NCBI GenBank assembly: GCA_963678675.1
Contig: OY783194.1
Coordinates: 35,256,278 to 35,320,277 of the forward strand
DNA: 64,000 nt
Origin: Xiphydria camelus
Taxonomy: Eukaryota > Arthropoda > Insecta > Hymenoptera > Xiphydriidae
Direction: 5' to 3'
Below, piece by piece: positions 48,850 through 59,742 of this stretch (positions are counted from its first letter, which is position 1; every line of letters starts with the position of its first letter). Made by a program: the position numbers and the translations under genes. The notes under the pieces are model-generated. The model was not told the origin of the DNA. It saw nothing but the letters and a program-made list of their open reading frames with translations, and searched no databases.

Positions 48850-51114
48850 ATGGACGTGAACGTGTGCGCCAGACGAGTGCACGACGGCTACGCGACGATC
48901 CGCACTCGGGGTCGCAGTCGACCGCGAGCGGTGTACAGATCCGACTCGGAGGAGCTGCTGAAGGAAGCCAAGGGACCCTACGCCCTGCCTCGAGTGTCCT
49001 CCATCGTCCCCGGCTCGCAGCAAGTGCCGCGGTGGTCCGACGTGCAGGATCAGCTCTTCGAGAATTACGGGACCCTCGTCAGACGGACTTCTCGGCGCGG
49101 CGGAGGCAGACTCGAGGAGCGGGCGGACGCCGTCGACGCGGCGAACGACGGAGTGCCCTTTCTCAATACCTTCTCCGGCAAGAATTGCGTCTCCGACAAG
49201 CCCGACGTGACTCTGGTGAGCTCCGCGAGCGAACCGGACCCCGCCGTGGTCCGCGATGACGACGCTCGCGTCGAGGAGTTCTCAACGATCCAGACCAGGA
49301 GGAGGAGGAGGAGGGAGCTCGCGGAGGAGGAGCACGAAAGGGCTTTCTCCGGCGATCGTCGCGACGCCGTCCGAAGAAGAGACGGGAGCGGGAAGCCGCT
49401 GCTCGAGATAAATCTCGGACGCGACAGCCGAGCGGACGCGGGTCACACCCTCGAAAACAACAAGAGAGCCGGCGTCGGTGGCAAGGAGAGGCAACCCATT
49501 TACGCCATCCCGAACGTGCCCGGACTGAAGAACAAGCGCGCCGCGGCGGTGGCGCGCGTCGCGGCGGACGGCAACTACGTGCCGAGCGGGGACCTCTACC
49601 GCAGCACGGCTCGCTACATCGAGGACATCAACAGGAACATTGCCGAGATCGACAAGAACTACGAGGAGCTGCGCTCGGCGAACAACCGGAACTCGACGTA
49701 CGGCGTGATCAACAAGATCGCCAAGGGCGGCGATTGCGTGCAGAACGTCATCTACGGGGCGCTGCGGAAGAGGGACATGGTGCCGATGCCGCCGATCTCG
49801 CCGAACTTCGGCGAGAATCCCGAGGAGAGGATCCTCGAGGGGGACTTCGAGGCGGCCCGGAAGACCAGACCGAACTCCTACGGCAGGATGCCGCCGAAGG
49901 TCCTGCCGAGGTCGTCCTCCATCGAGAACACCTCGTCGAGGCACTCGATCAGCTCCGCCTCGTCGTCCGCCAAGTCCACCGAGTCGCTCTACGCGATCAG
50001 CGAAGCCCTGACAGAGTTGCCGAAGAATCGCGTCAGCTTCGAGAAGGTCTGCGACGAACCCTCTCCCGCTGGGAGGTCGAATCTCGTCGGGAAGAAGGGC
50101 TCGGAGGAGCGGAAGGTGGCCAAGAACGTCGATATCTCGATCGTGGACGGACGTCTTCGTCAGGGCATCGTCAACGGGGTGAGCGGAGCTCGCGAGGGGA
50201 GCAAGACGAAGGAGGCGAGGCGGTCTTCTTCCTCCTCCGCGAGGAGGAACGGAGCACCGCCCAGGAGAAGCGACTCCGTCAACTGCGACACCTCGAGCCG
50301 TCGATCGGCCAAGGACGAATCCGCGAACCTCCCCAAGCGGGAGAGACGCTACGACACCCTGCCCAGCAGGAAGCCGAGGGTCGCCTCCTCGAGCGTCGCG
50401 TCGTCCCCGTCGAGACCGCTTCACAAATCCAGCGAGGACGTCCTCGACGGCGCCAGGGAGCCTCGAGTGGACTCGGTCAATCTTCAGAGGACCAGCATGA
50501 GCGTCTTCGACGTCCGCACTCGTCCCGAGGACCGGCGGGCGGTGGCGCTCACTCGTCGCGCCGAGGCGGGGCTCGCGAGTTTCGTCCCCCTCTGCCTGAT
50601 GGACGCGACCGACGTGATCCTGAGCGGTCAGCTGCAGCGCTCCAAGGTTCGTCTGAACGGCGAGGAGGATCGCGAGCTCGCGGAGGATCGGGAGAACCGA
50701 AACGTCGTCGACGGTGCGAGTCGCGCGGATCGTTACGCCCTCCTGCAGGCGAAATTTCGCGGCGAAGTGCCCGAGGACGAGTCCGGCGAGCACTCGGGCA
50801 TCCGGGATCCCGCCGCGGCGTCCTCCGCGTCCGGAAGGACGAGGCACAATTCGCTGGAGTCGGAGAGCGACGCGATCAGGCCGTGCTACGATCCTCGGGG
50901 CTTCGCCACGCTGCCGAGGCGGGGAAACTCCCAGACGAAGGATCAGCACGATCCGCCGAAGAGGTACTCGGGAACGGGAGCGCTTCCGGTGCTGGAGCCC
51001 CTCTACGAGCACGCCGTGAGCGATCCGGTGAAGCCGCGGAATACGGAGTGCGTGATACCGTGGTGGGAACTCGCCACCAGAAAGTACAGGCATCGCAGCT
51101 GTCCGTCTCTTCAG
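48850..51114 (+). CDS. Putative alternative first exon of sick (755 codons)
   Basis: A long open exon starting at an ATG with good context (AAC ATG G), 24 bp after an in-frame TGA, and ending at donor CAG|GTAAAA in phase 0. The product is basic, serine/arginine-rich and disordered. It starts MDVNVCARRVHDGYATIRTR. Notable segments are QPIYAIPNVPGLKNKR, the conserved-looking AEIDKNYEELRSANNR, a serine run ending STESLYAISEAL, and CVIPWWELATRKYRHRSCP at the end. The phase-0 donor fits the coiled-coil exon at 61953. The in-frame TGA blocks an in-frame join from the exon ending at 34417, so a separate start is needed. I do not recognise the sequence itself. It could instead be an independent nested gene. 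Codon GC content is very high, which also opens two other frames. Confidence 0.7.
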
Positions 51115-52759
51115 GTAAAAAATCGCGCGCTTTTAGCGCGGGGCGAAACGCGCACGCCTCGCTCTCGAGCGCACGGCACTTCTGGGTTCGGCCGCCCGCG
51201 CCACCGCCGCGCTCCCGCGCGATAGCGCTCGGCGTGCGTGTGTAATTGATGTTATGCAACGATACGGGAGATAAATGGAATGATGGGGCGTCGATAGGTC
51301 GGGCGGCTGCAACGCGCGTGGTGCGACGATAGAGCGGACGTTGGATGGTGGTGGTGGCGGTGGTGGTGAAATAATAGCAGCGGGATGGTACGGTTTCTCC
51401 ATGCGGAAGATCTCGGGTAGACTCGCGGCGCTCCGCACACACGCGCGTATCCGCATCTGTGTCAATACTCGCGCTACCGCGCCTTACCTTGCACTCGGTT
51501 TCTAGATGCGTCATCGTGGCGGTAGATTGACTTGCTTAATGCATACGGGTCTCGGGTACACGTGCGGTACGTGCTTACGCTACCGTGCTTCGTCGTCTTC
51601 ATCGTCGATGGAGATGCGATGTTTCGAGGAAGTTGCCGCGATGTTGGAGGAGATGAGTTTGATCTGCGTGATGGACCGTAATGAGGGAGATGTTGATGTT
51701 CGATGCGGTTTAATTATGATTTATTTCGAAGAGATGAAGGTATACCGCTTGATACGCATGCACAGTTGGAAATTTTGCATTGGAATCGATCAACTCATTT
51801 TTGTATGTTAAAGCGAACTCGTTTTTTACGCGTTAAATATTCTTTGTCATTTTAAACGTTTTTTGTGTTAATTTTAATGTAACAAATTTTCGATAAATGC
51901 GAGGAGTTTGTTAATTTTGACATACAGAAATGGGTTGACCGATCTGAACACAAAATGTCCAACTGTATGTTTCCAAAGTCTGGAAAAATATATCTGAATT
52001 TCAGCATCCCCCAAAAGAAATTCCAAATAATTAAATCTCACCTCCTGTCATACTTTCGTTCTCATAACGACCATGAAACAATGCACGGAGATTATTCTCA
52101 CGTCTTCGTCGTCATCACCAGCAAGAATTTTCAATTACGACGACGAGACGAAGACCGAATCGAACGGAGAGCGTAGTCAACTGGTCCAGATTCGAATGCG
52201 GGTGCATTGTCGAACCCTCTCGAGTGACTGCATAATACATAATACAAACTTACTTTCCAGCCCGTAGGTTTCCTTTACCCCGCTCAACCCCTAACCCCGT
52301 TAGCCCACCCCGACGACCTCCGCTCAATACGAGCCGCAGCAACCGACACCGTCGCGAAACGCCCCCGATGAAATTAAGACGATCATATGTATATCAATTT
52401 TGCGCGCGGGGCGACGATACGAGCATGCGCGTAAGCCGCTACTTACGCAAAACGCGCATACACGCGCGCGCGCGTAACGACGCGTAGGCCGCGTCGCTAT
52501 GCGAACTCGCGCGGCAGTTCTGTGATTGAATAATTAGACGTCGTACCTACTTGAAGCCTCTTTACATCTATTTACCCCTCTTCGGTGACGCCCCTGCGTC
52601 GGTCGGCTTGCCTTTTGCTCGACAATGAATAATAACAAGCGGGAGAGGATCGGAGGAGGAAGCCGATTACACGAGAAAAAGTCCATTATTTTCACGATAT
52701 AACGTGATCTTGCCAGGTCCGCGATATTGTTTTATCATTTCCTCTCCGATGCGCAAGTG

Positions 52760-53042
52760 CACACTCGGTGAAATAATTGCTGGTGCCAACTAAATATTTT
52801 CTTCGATGATAAATATGATAAAATTCCAAGATCGATTTTCTTCATGCAAGAAAATATTTGATAGAATCGAGTAATTGTTTTTTTTTCACGCAAAAAGAAT
52901 TTCTCATCCCAACGAATTTACTCCTGAATCATGAATACATGTTCTTCGACCAAGAATCTCTATTCCAACAATCTTTAAGATCACGTGTTCTTGGTTCGAG
53001 AAATATTGTTTCGATACCAGCAATTTTATTTCTCAAAGTGCA
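52760..53042. repeat. MITE family C, copy 3 (inverted)
   Basis: Starts CACTCGGTGAAATAATTGCT and ends AGCAATTTTATTTCTC. The interior is the reverse complement of family C copies (TGTTCTTCGACCAAGAATCT, CACGTGTTCTTGG). Confidence 0.72.
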
Positions 53043-53524
53043 GTGCAGCCTGCATCCATCCTTCCTCGACTCCCGCACCACCACCCCTGATATAAGTAGA
53101 ACCTCCACCGCAGCACGCGGGACGCGGGAAAGTTTTTTCGAGACGATCCACGATAGTGAAAAAGAAACTCGAGGGAAGTGAAAAGGGTGTCCCCGCAGGT
53201 AGTCGGTCCTGAAAAAACAGAAACAGCCTCGTACCCTGTTCGCCGCCCGACTCGTACTAGACAGTGCACACCCACACGCGCGCGCCCCTCGTAGCCGTAG
53301 CCCAAAAGCCGAGCAGAGGCGACGGACCCTCATCCGAGGACCGCTCCTCGGAGGCGCATAAAACTGTCTCCGCGGTTCACGAAACGGCCCGCGCTGACCC
53401 CTGGTCGAACGCGTGGGACAGCCGGAGATTTACGCGTTTTGTAACGCGCGCGCTTTTCGAGCCCCGGGCGGAGCCTCGATGCGTAACCGGGGCTTCGAGA
53501 TAACATTTAACGCCGCCGCTCGGG

Positions 53525-53578
53525 TGACGTCACGCGATCGTTTTATTAATTTTATTAAGAGCCGCTGCCAAGATGGCC
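53525..53578 (+). promoter_or_regulatory. CRE palindrome and YY1/Pho-like site
   Basis: TGACGTCACG at 53525-53534 is a full cAMP-response element. CCAAGATGGCC at 53568-53578 resembles the YY1/Pleiohomeotic core (AAGATGGC). The two lie 35 bp apart in a CpG-rich tract. Such pairs occur in metazoan promoters, but no initiator or supported downstream exon was identified, so this is only a candidate regulatory site in the sick intron. Confidence 0.22.
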
Positions 53579-55466
53579 ATCACGTGTGTGGCTCCCTGAG
53601 CCTCAAGTCGGCGAGATACGACGCGCCCGCACACTGGCGCTCCCCGTATACATAGGTGCACACATCGCGCAACGCCCGAAGAAGACGCGCGCGCGCACGG
53701 GCCCCGATGTGTGTACGTACGCGCGACTCCGCGGGCCGGGTCGCGCGTGTAACCCCTCACGCCACAGACACGCGGATATCGGGTCGGGATAGTGTTTCAC
53801 GACGGAGCCCTCCTCTGTGGCCTGGGAACTGTTACAACCCAGTTAGTATAGCTCGCCAAGCCTCGAGACGTTATGTCGCTCTCACACCGAATCGGAAACT
53901 CGATAGCCGCGGTCTGCGGTCGATCGTCGAATTTGCGGTGGCGCGTCGAGGGTGTCGAAACGGCGATAATAAATATCAAAATTGTCGGAAGGAATGCGAG
54001 GAGAGTAGAGGGAAAAATGACGGGGCCGTAATTTCTATCGTATTGGTTTCAATAAATTTCACGCTGGGCACGATACGCCGAGAGAAAAATACAGTAAATT
54101 TGACCAAGTCGGCGGTTACGAGTAGGGGATTGCAGATCAAGTTACTTGGACTCGAATAATTGACTCGATGAACTTGATTATTCAAATAATCGTTAACCAT
54201 TATAACTAAATTTATTAATCAGAGCAACTAGTTCTAATTAATAATATACTCTTCGAGTTTCTCCGCGTCTTCTCGCTTCCAGGATTATCTCTGTTCCTTC
54301 CAGTACAGCTCCGTACACGGATCACACACAGGCGCAGGTACATCCTCGACTCGTCGCTCGGTTGACCCGAAGCGAAGCAGAAATCCGTTTCCAGCGTCGT
54401 TTCTTTTCATCGAAGGGCGCTGCAGGTGCCGCTCGTACCTGCGCCCTCCTTGATCCTCTTTCCGCCCGAAGCTATGCACACAATACGTAGATTTAGTTCT
54501 ATTCAGCTCTGCCGTGTAGTACCTGCGGTGCGTAAACTTCGTCGCAGAGAGAAATTGCATTGCGAACGTCACGCGGTCTCGCATCGCGCGTGCACCACCC
54601 GCAGCAGCGGCGTTGCGGGAGGGCTAAAAAGCCCCTCGCGCGAGCCCTTTCTCCTTCTCCTTTTTCTTTCTCCCCCCCGCGTCCCGTTCGCCCGCTAAAA
54701 ACTGGACCGGAAAGTCTCCGCAAAAACCTCGGACTCGATGCCCTCGCTCGCGCGTAGTGACTTCGCCGGGCGAAATGTGGGCTCCACAGTGAGGTGCCTT
54801 GTTCCGTCGAGAGAAAACTAGTAGCTCTCTCTCCCTCTCCTCCGCGGCTCTCGCCTCCCACTCCCCTTCGCACCGTCCAAGGGCAGGAATTTACGCGGCG
54901 CGGAATCGCTCCGCGAGATGCTCTCGCGATTCTACGGAAGAATAGAATGCCCCTCCGGGAGGAATGAGAAGAAGAAAAAGAAGGAGAAGCCGAAGGGAGA
55001 AGGAGGAAGGAGTCGACGGGGACGGGCTTCGCGCGGCGCATCGGCGCGGCTGCAGTTGGAACGGGAACGAGTGCGATGTAGATATTCAGCGCTCGCGCGC
55101 GCGTCGAGGACGAGGCGGGAGACGCTGCGCGCGTACGTGGACCGAATGCGGCGCGGGATGCGTTCTCTTCGAGACGAGAATAATCCTCGCGTCATTTCTA
55201 ATTAGCGATGAAGACGCTTCGAAGCGGTCTCTCGTTTTTCGCCGTCCCTTTCGCGCGATCAAGGACGACGCTCGCTGGATGTATCGCGTGCGGATCGCGT
55301 GATGAATCGGCGCGCGGTGTGCCACTGAAAAGCTCTCGGTTCGCTGTGCGGGCCAATTGTTCGTTGGGTTTGATCGTAATTATAACAAACAATGAGATTC
55401 TTTTTTTTATCCCATGTTACGACGATGGTACACATACGTGAGATTCTTATAGATGGAATTCTATAA

Positions 55467-55714
55467 GACGGAAAGACCGATACCAGTAAATTTTACTGTA
55501 TTTACAATAAAAGAGGTACGCATAAGGGTTTCCGGATATACATACCTATTGTGCCGAAAACAATTTTTCCTTAAAAAATAATAAATCGTAATGTAACCTA
55601 TCATGATTTAATGTGTTCGGAAGAAAAATTACTTATACTGCATTGTAAAAACATCTCATGTGAACCTCTTTTACCGTAAATACAGTAAAATTTACTGGTA
55701 TCAGTCTTTCCGTG
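55467..55714. repeat. MITE family G, copy 2
   Basis: ACGGAAAGACCGATACCAGT and ACTGGTATCAGTCTTTCCGT ends, with CAATAAAAGAGGTACGCATA and its inverted partner. It sits 12 bp before the PIF/Harbinger element. Confidence 0.8.
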
Positions 55715-56494
55715 TAACAATGGACTAATGGTGCCCATCCACGTACAGGCGGACTGCAGTCCCGGACTGTAAGCGATCCCGCCTGCAGTCCAAATTTCGC
55801 CATACACGTACAGTTCGCCTGCAGTCCGGCGCCTGCAGTCCGTCGAAACTATTAGAAAACTGTACGTGTGTGGCGGTTGATCTGCAGTCCAGGCCTGTCG
55901 TGCTAAACTTTCATTGATATAAAAAATTGTCTATCAGTTGCACTCCAGGGGCACCTGTACGGTACCCGGGCGGTTCGACGCTCTCATTCCACGGGCGGTT
56001 GATCCTTCCACTCGAGCGGCGCCTCTATGGCATTCGGGCGGTTTGGTACACGATATGTTTTATTTCCGATGTGCGAAAAGATTAGCGGTGCTGCTACAGT
56101 GCCGTCTACATATAAAAAACGGAATCTGCAGGAACAGTAAAAACGAGAAAATTGATGCTGCAGTCCCGAACTGCGAGCGATCCCGCCTTCAGTCCAAATT
56201 TCACCATACACGTACAGTTCGCCTGCAGTCCGTCGCCTGCAGTCCGTCGAAACTGTTGGAAAACTGTGCGTGTGTGGCGGTTGATCTGCAGTCCGGGCCT
56301 GTCGTGCCGAACTTTCATCGATGTTAAAAATTTTCTGTCAGTTCAGGGGGGAGGAAAGGTGATGGAGGGGGTGGAAAGAGGGAAGGGAAGGGGAGCGGCG
56401 GCGGCGGCTTCGCCCTGGCTGGCAGACGATTGGTGGGGGACGGAGTTTTGAGTCGATTGTCGATCTGAAAAACTATTTTATATACTTAATATAA

Positions 56495-56750
56495 CTAGCT
56501 GACCCGGCGAACTTCGTACCGCCTCAGAATCAATAAATGTTGTGTTAACTTAAAAACGAAATGTATTTTAATTATATTTAAACTAATTTAATTCACTTTA
56601 CAGCAAGGCATTTGCTTTATTGAAACGAATCTATATATTCTGCTATTCATCGCGGAGACAAATCCAAGAGTCAAAAGTCATAAAAATCTGTCCAGCCGTT
56701 CTTTAGTTATAAATTGTGTAACTAACCCGACTTTATTTTATATATACAGA
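56495..56750. repeat. Dispersed arthropod repeat (CTAGCTGACCCGGCGAAC type)
   Basis: Begins CTAGCTGACCCGGCGAACTT and contains AAAAATCTGTCCAGCCGTTC and TAACCCGACTTTATTTTATA, a combination I know as a widespread insect interspersed repeat. Its class is uncertain. Lies inside the PIF/Harbinger element. Confidence 0.45.
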
Positions 56751-56819
56751 TAAAGAGATTTTTGTTACCAATAAAGGTACCTACTTCTCGAGTTTGCTAG
56801 GGTGAAATCAGAAAAACGA

Positions 56820-57056
56820 CTAATCTTCTTTGAATTTATCATTTCGAAGTTCTTTCGAAAAGTCAGTTGGTCTAGCTTGTTTTGGACCACAGATGACGTA
56901 CTCGTAATCAGTTTCGAAACCTCCTCGCAACGAACGCTCGTAATCTTTGACTGAAGGCAGAGAATACCGATGAAAAACTATATGTACACGTGGAGCATCA
57001 GAACTGTATAGAATTTGTAGAATTTTCTTTGAAATATTGCCGAACGACTTTGGCAC
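56820..57056 (-). pseudogene. Unidentified ORF fragment inside the transposon
   Basis: A 78-residue minus-strand frame beginning MPKSFGNISKKILQILYSS, with PRVHIVFHRYSLPSVKDYER and RPTDFSKELRND. Its AT-rich, natural-looking codon use differs from the CpG-driven shadow frames, so it is probably a true protein fragment. It could belong to a second protein of the transposon or to another element inserted there. I do not recognise the family. Confidence 0.4.
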
Positions 57057-57284
57057 ATCTTTAATACGACGAATTAAAAAAAAAATCCATTAACAATTAC
57101 GACATCGATTGCGGGAGGTAACGTACTGTCATTTCGCAAAGTTTTCGTCATCCTTCAATTTCTGAGCCGTTGAAATGTGAGAAACGCGGTATTGCATCAT
57201 ACACAGTCAAACAGTGGTATCTACAATAACCGTCGGTGCACATACCGCTTTTTACCTATGCAGTTAGCATATACCGCATTTAGA

Positions 57285-57866
57285 TTATCGAAATGTTAAA
57301 GGGTATAGCCGGATAAGCATATGAAAACTACCCCCGCTTGAATTTCTCGCTTGAATTAAAAAGGAAGAAATCGTACTATTTGAATTCCCACTTCTTAATT
57401 TGATAAGAAATACAACAACCGCTTGAAGCACTGATCGATTATCATTATCGCGCATAGAAGGAAGCATATTTCGTATTTCATTTATATTCTTATATGAGAA
57501 ACCAGTCAGTAACTTCACTTGATCTTCAGGATAAGAGAAATTACTTATTATTCCTATAAGTAAAGAATCGCGGCCTCCAGCAAGATTATCTAACCATTTT
57601 TGTAGATCAGAGGTTTCTACAAAACTTGAATTAAAAATCACTTTTAAAAGGAACAGATCGTCTTCGTAGAACTTTTCTTTGATCAAATGATTTTTGCAGC
57701 ATCGATTTCCAATAGGAATAAATACTCTTTGTTTAATATACGATTGCTTTCGAGCTTCAAAAGGAATGACAGTTAATAATTCGATACGTTCGGATTGAAT
57801 CTCTTCATTTCCACGATATAAATTAAATTCATAATCAGGATCATCTGTACATTGGCATTCTTTTAC
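57285..57866 (-). pseudogene. Transposase fragment, PIF/ISL2EU-like, catalytic domain missing
   Basis: On the minus strand an exon-like frame starts after TTTTTAG and runs about 193 codons to a stop. It has a Cys-rich start (VKECQCTDD), then IKQRVFIPIGNRCCKNHL, which resembles the FIP.GNRCC..HL block of ISL2EU-type transposases. A helix-turn-helix-like region follows (LLTGFSYKNINEIRNML, then NRSVLQAVVVFLIKLRSG), as found before the DDE_Tnp_4 domain. After SFLIQ the similarity stops and the frame runs into unrelated sequence. The acidic catalytic residues are therefore absent. Family assignment is from motif memory. Confidence 0.6.
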
Positions 57867-57970
57867 CTAAAAACGTTGCCGATTTCTCGTATGTCGATAA
57901 CTTAACAACATAATTATAAGGAACAAAATAAGCTTCCCTTTTCTCACAACCATGTTAAATATTAGACATA

Positions 57971-58222
57971 AGGGGTATAGATGCAAAACCCGCCAAGTTC
58001 ATTTTTGTCAAATTTGAGGTAGATACGGGAATTGGTTCTTTATAAGTACGTGCATAAGGTCGAACATAATTTAGGTGCAAATTCCACATTAAACCGTTAA
58101 TAATAATATAAGGTAGAAAATACGCTTGCCAATGTAAGGCAATGGCCGTCTGCACCAGTTTTTGACGTTTCCTGTGAATTGCTATAAATGTGACTCTTGG
58201 CGGGTTTGGCATCTATACCCCT
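57971..58222. repeat. Small TIR element nested in the transposon
   Basis: AGGGGTATAGATGCAAAACC / GGTTTGGCATCTATACCCCT terminal repeats of about 27 bp, flanked by CATA on each side. The minus-strand frame across it (57955-58212) is incidental. Confidence 0.72.
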
Positions 58223-59634
58223 CATATATTTCTTCTTCCAAACACAGTTGATCGAACTGAACTGACTCATGAACTGTGCGTGTATGGCGAATCATCCGGC
58301 GGCCTGCAGTCCCTGGACTGTCCGGCGACGGCCTGCAGTCCGCAGAACTGTGCGTGTGTGGTCAATGACAGTTCGGGACTGCAGATCAGAACTGTCAGTC
58401 CACGGACTGCAGTCCGCCTGTACGTGGATGGGCACCATAAAGTTTCAACGGAGCCTGAGCCTGGACCAACGCTTTTCACCCGGCCCCATAATTACCTCCA
58501 AGTGTCGCAAGTTACGCGCCGGACACCAAAGTAACCCCGACTTACGACCCCTTATTAAGCCCCTTCCTCCTCATCTTTGCTCTCGAAGTTTCTCCAGAAA
58601 CGAGAGAGGCTAAAGGGAACAACGAAACGAGAGCGAAACAAAGCCGCGTGTCGCGTTAATTGCGTAGCTTCGCGGAAATCGTTGGCGCGTGCTGCAATTT
58701 TCGAAATAGTCTCGACACCCGTCCGGAGGGGCGTGACCCGAGGGAAACGCATTTCTAGCTTCGCACACGCGCTTATACTACACGCCTCTTAACCGATGCC
58801 TCTTCGTCGTCCGCGAATAATGTACGCGGTGTTTCGAATTACGTCCCTTTCTCCCACCACCGTTAGTTCGCGGCTGGACTCTTCGGCATCGCGTGGGCGC
58901 GCGAGTGCAGCCTGTAAACTTGTAAATTGACAACGCGTGTCTTTCGCGGAATCGATTTGCGACGACCGTCAGCGAGGCTCGACGCGCCTCTCGCGCATCC
59001 GTTCTGTCCGCCGTACGTATCCATCCATACGTGCATACGTCTCCTTCGGACGCGCGAGACGAAGGTAGCAACCGGAAGTCGCGTTGCATCGAAGAATAAA
59101 TTCTTCCGTTCGGACAAGCACCCTTTTCGCATTTTGCCTACTAAATGGGCATTCAGACGTTTCTTGGGTAGATAATAAATGAAAACTAGCAAATAAATAT
59201 TTATTTAGGTATGATGCATTTCTTGGAATTAGGCAAATAATTTATGCAATGAGAAATGGACGAGTGCATTTTTTTATTTCCGAGCGTGAGAAAGAACAAA
59301 GTCCGACGCTAGAAACTGTAGCAAACGACGGGAAATAAAAAGAGAGCGCGAAGAGACTGAAGGCAGTAACCGGAAGTTTATACGAGGGGGACGAAATCGG
59401 ACGTAGGAAATTGTTCCCCCGACGAAGGGAAAGAAAAAGAAGGAGTCAGCCCGTCGCGTTTCAACGGCCAATCGACGTCTCGCCGGGCGTGAAAACCGGT
59501 CAAATTAATTCGAGTATTCGGTGGTAAAGGAGATATACTTCGGGTCGAAGCGAAGGGAAGCCGCGTGGGAGTAGCTTCGAGCACCGGAAATTTATGATCG
59601 AGCTGCCACCGAAGAGCCAACGCACGGTTTGGTT

Positions 59635-59635
<1 letters not shown>

Positions 59636-59673
<38 letters not shown>

Positions 59674-59742
59674 CGGTGGGTGTCCGTTCCGATTAGATAT
59701 CGATCCCTGCACCTTCTTCTTCTTCTTCTTCTTCTTCTTCTC
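59636..59742. repeat. TC and TTC microsatellites
   Basis: An (TC)n run at about 59636-59672 and a (TTC)n run at about 59713-59742, about 40 bp apart. These produce the artefactual Arg/Glu/Lys or Ser/Leu repeats in overlapping frames. Confidence 0.9.

Larger units (their letters stand above)
55729..58437 (-). mobile_element. PIF/Harbinger-type DNA transposon, degraded (2.7 kb)
   Basis: Perfect terminal inverted repeats of at least 34 bp, starting TGGTGCCCATCCACGTACAG on each strand, flanked by a TAA duplication (55726-55728 and 58438-58440). The 3-bp TWA target duplication is typical of PIF/Harbinger. Both ends carry many copies of CTGCAGTCCG as subterminal repeats, and a subterminal block of about 180 bp (55752-55940) is repeated at 56160-56342. 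The minus-strand coding remnant at 57285-57866 resembles the N-terminal part of PIF/ISL2EU-like transposases. The DDE catalytic region is missing, so this copy cannot move by itself. Other insertions lie inside it. Confidence 0.8.

Noticed and set aside
49282..51093. 603-codon minus-strand ORF opposite the alternative first exon
   Set aside because: It is the antisense of a very GC-rich coding exon; composition is Arg/Leu/Val/Gly-rich with no motif, and the sense frame has the ATG context, Ser-rich pattern and fitting splice phase.
49734..51245. 503-codon plus-strand ORF overlapping the same exon
   Set aside because: Shifted-frame shadow; Glu/Arg/Gly-rich with no domain, and it runs through the donor site.
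57955..58212. 85-codon minus-strand ORF
   Set aside because: Its ends coincide with the terminal repeats of a small inserted element (57971-58222), so it is probably incidental.
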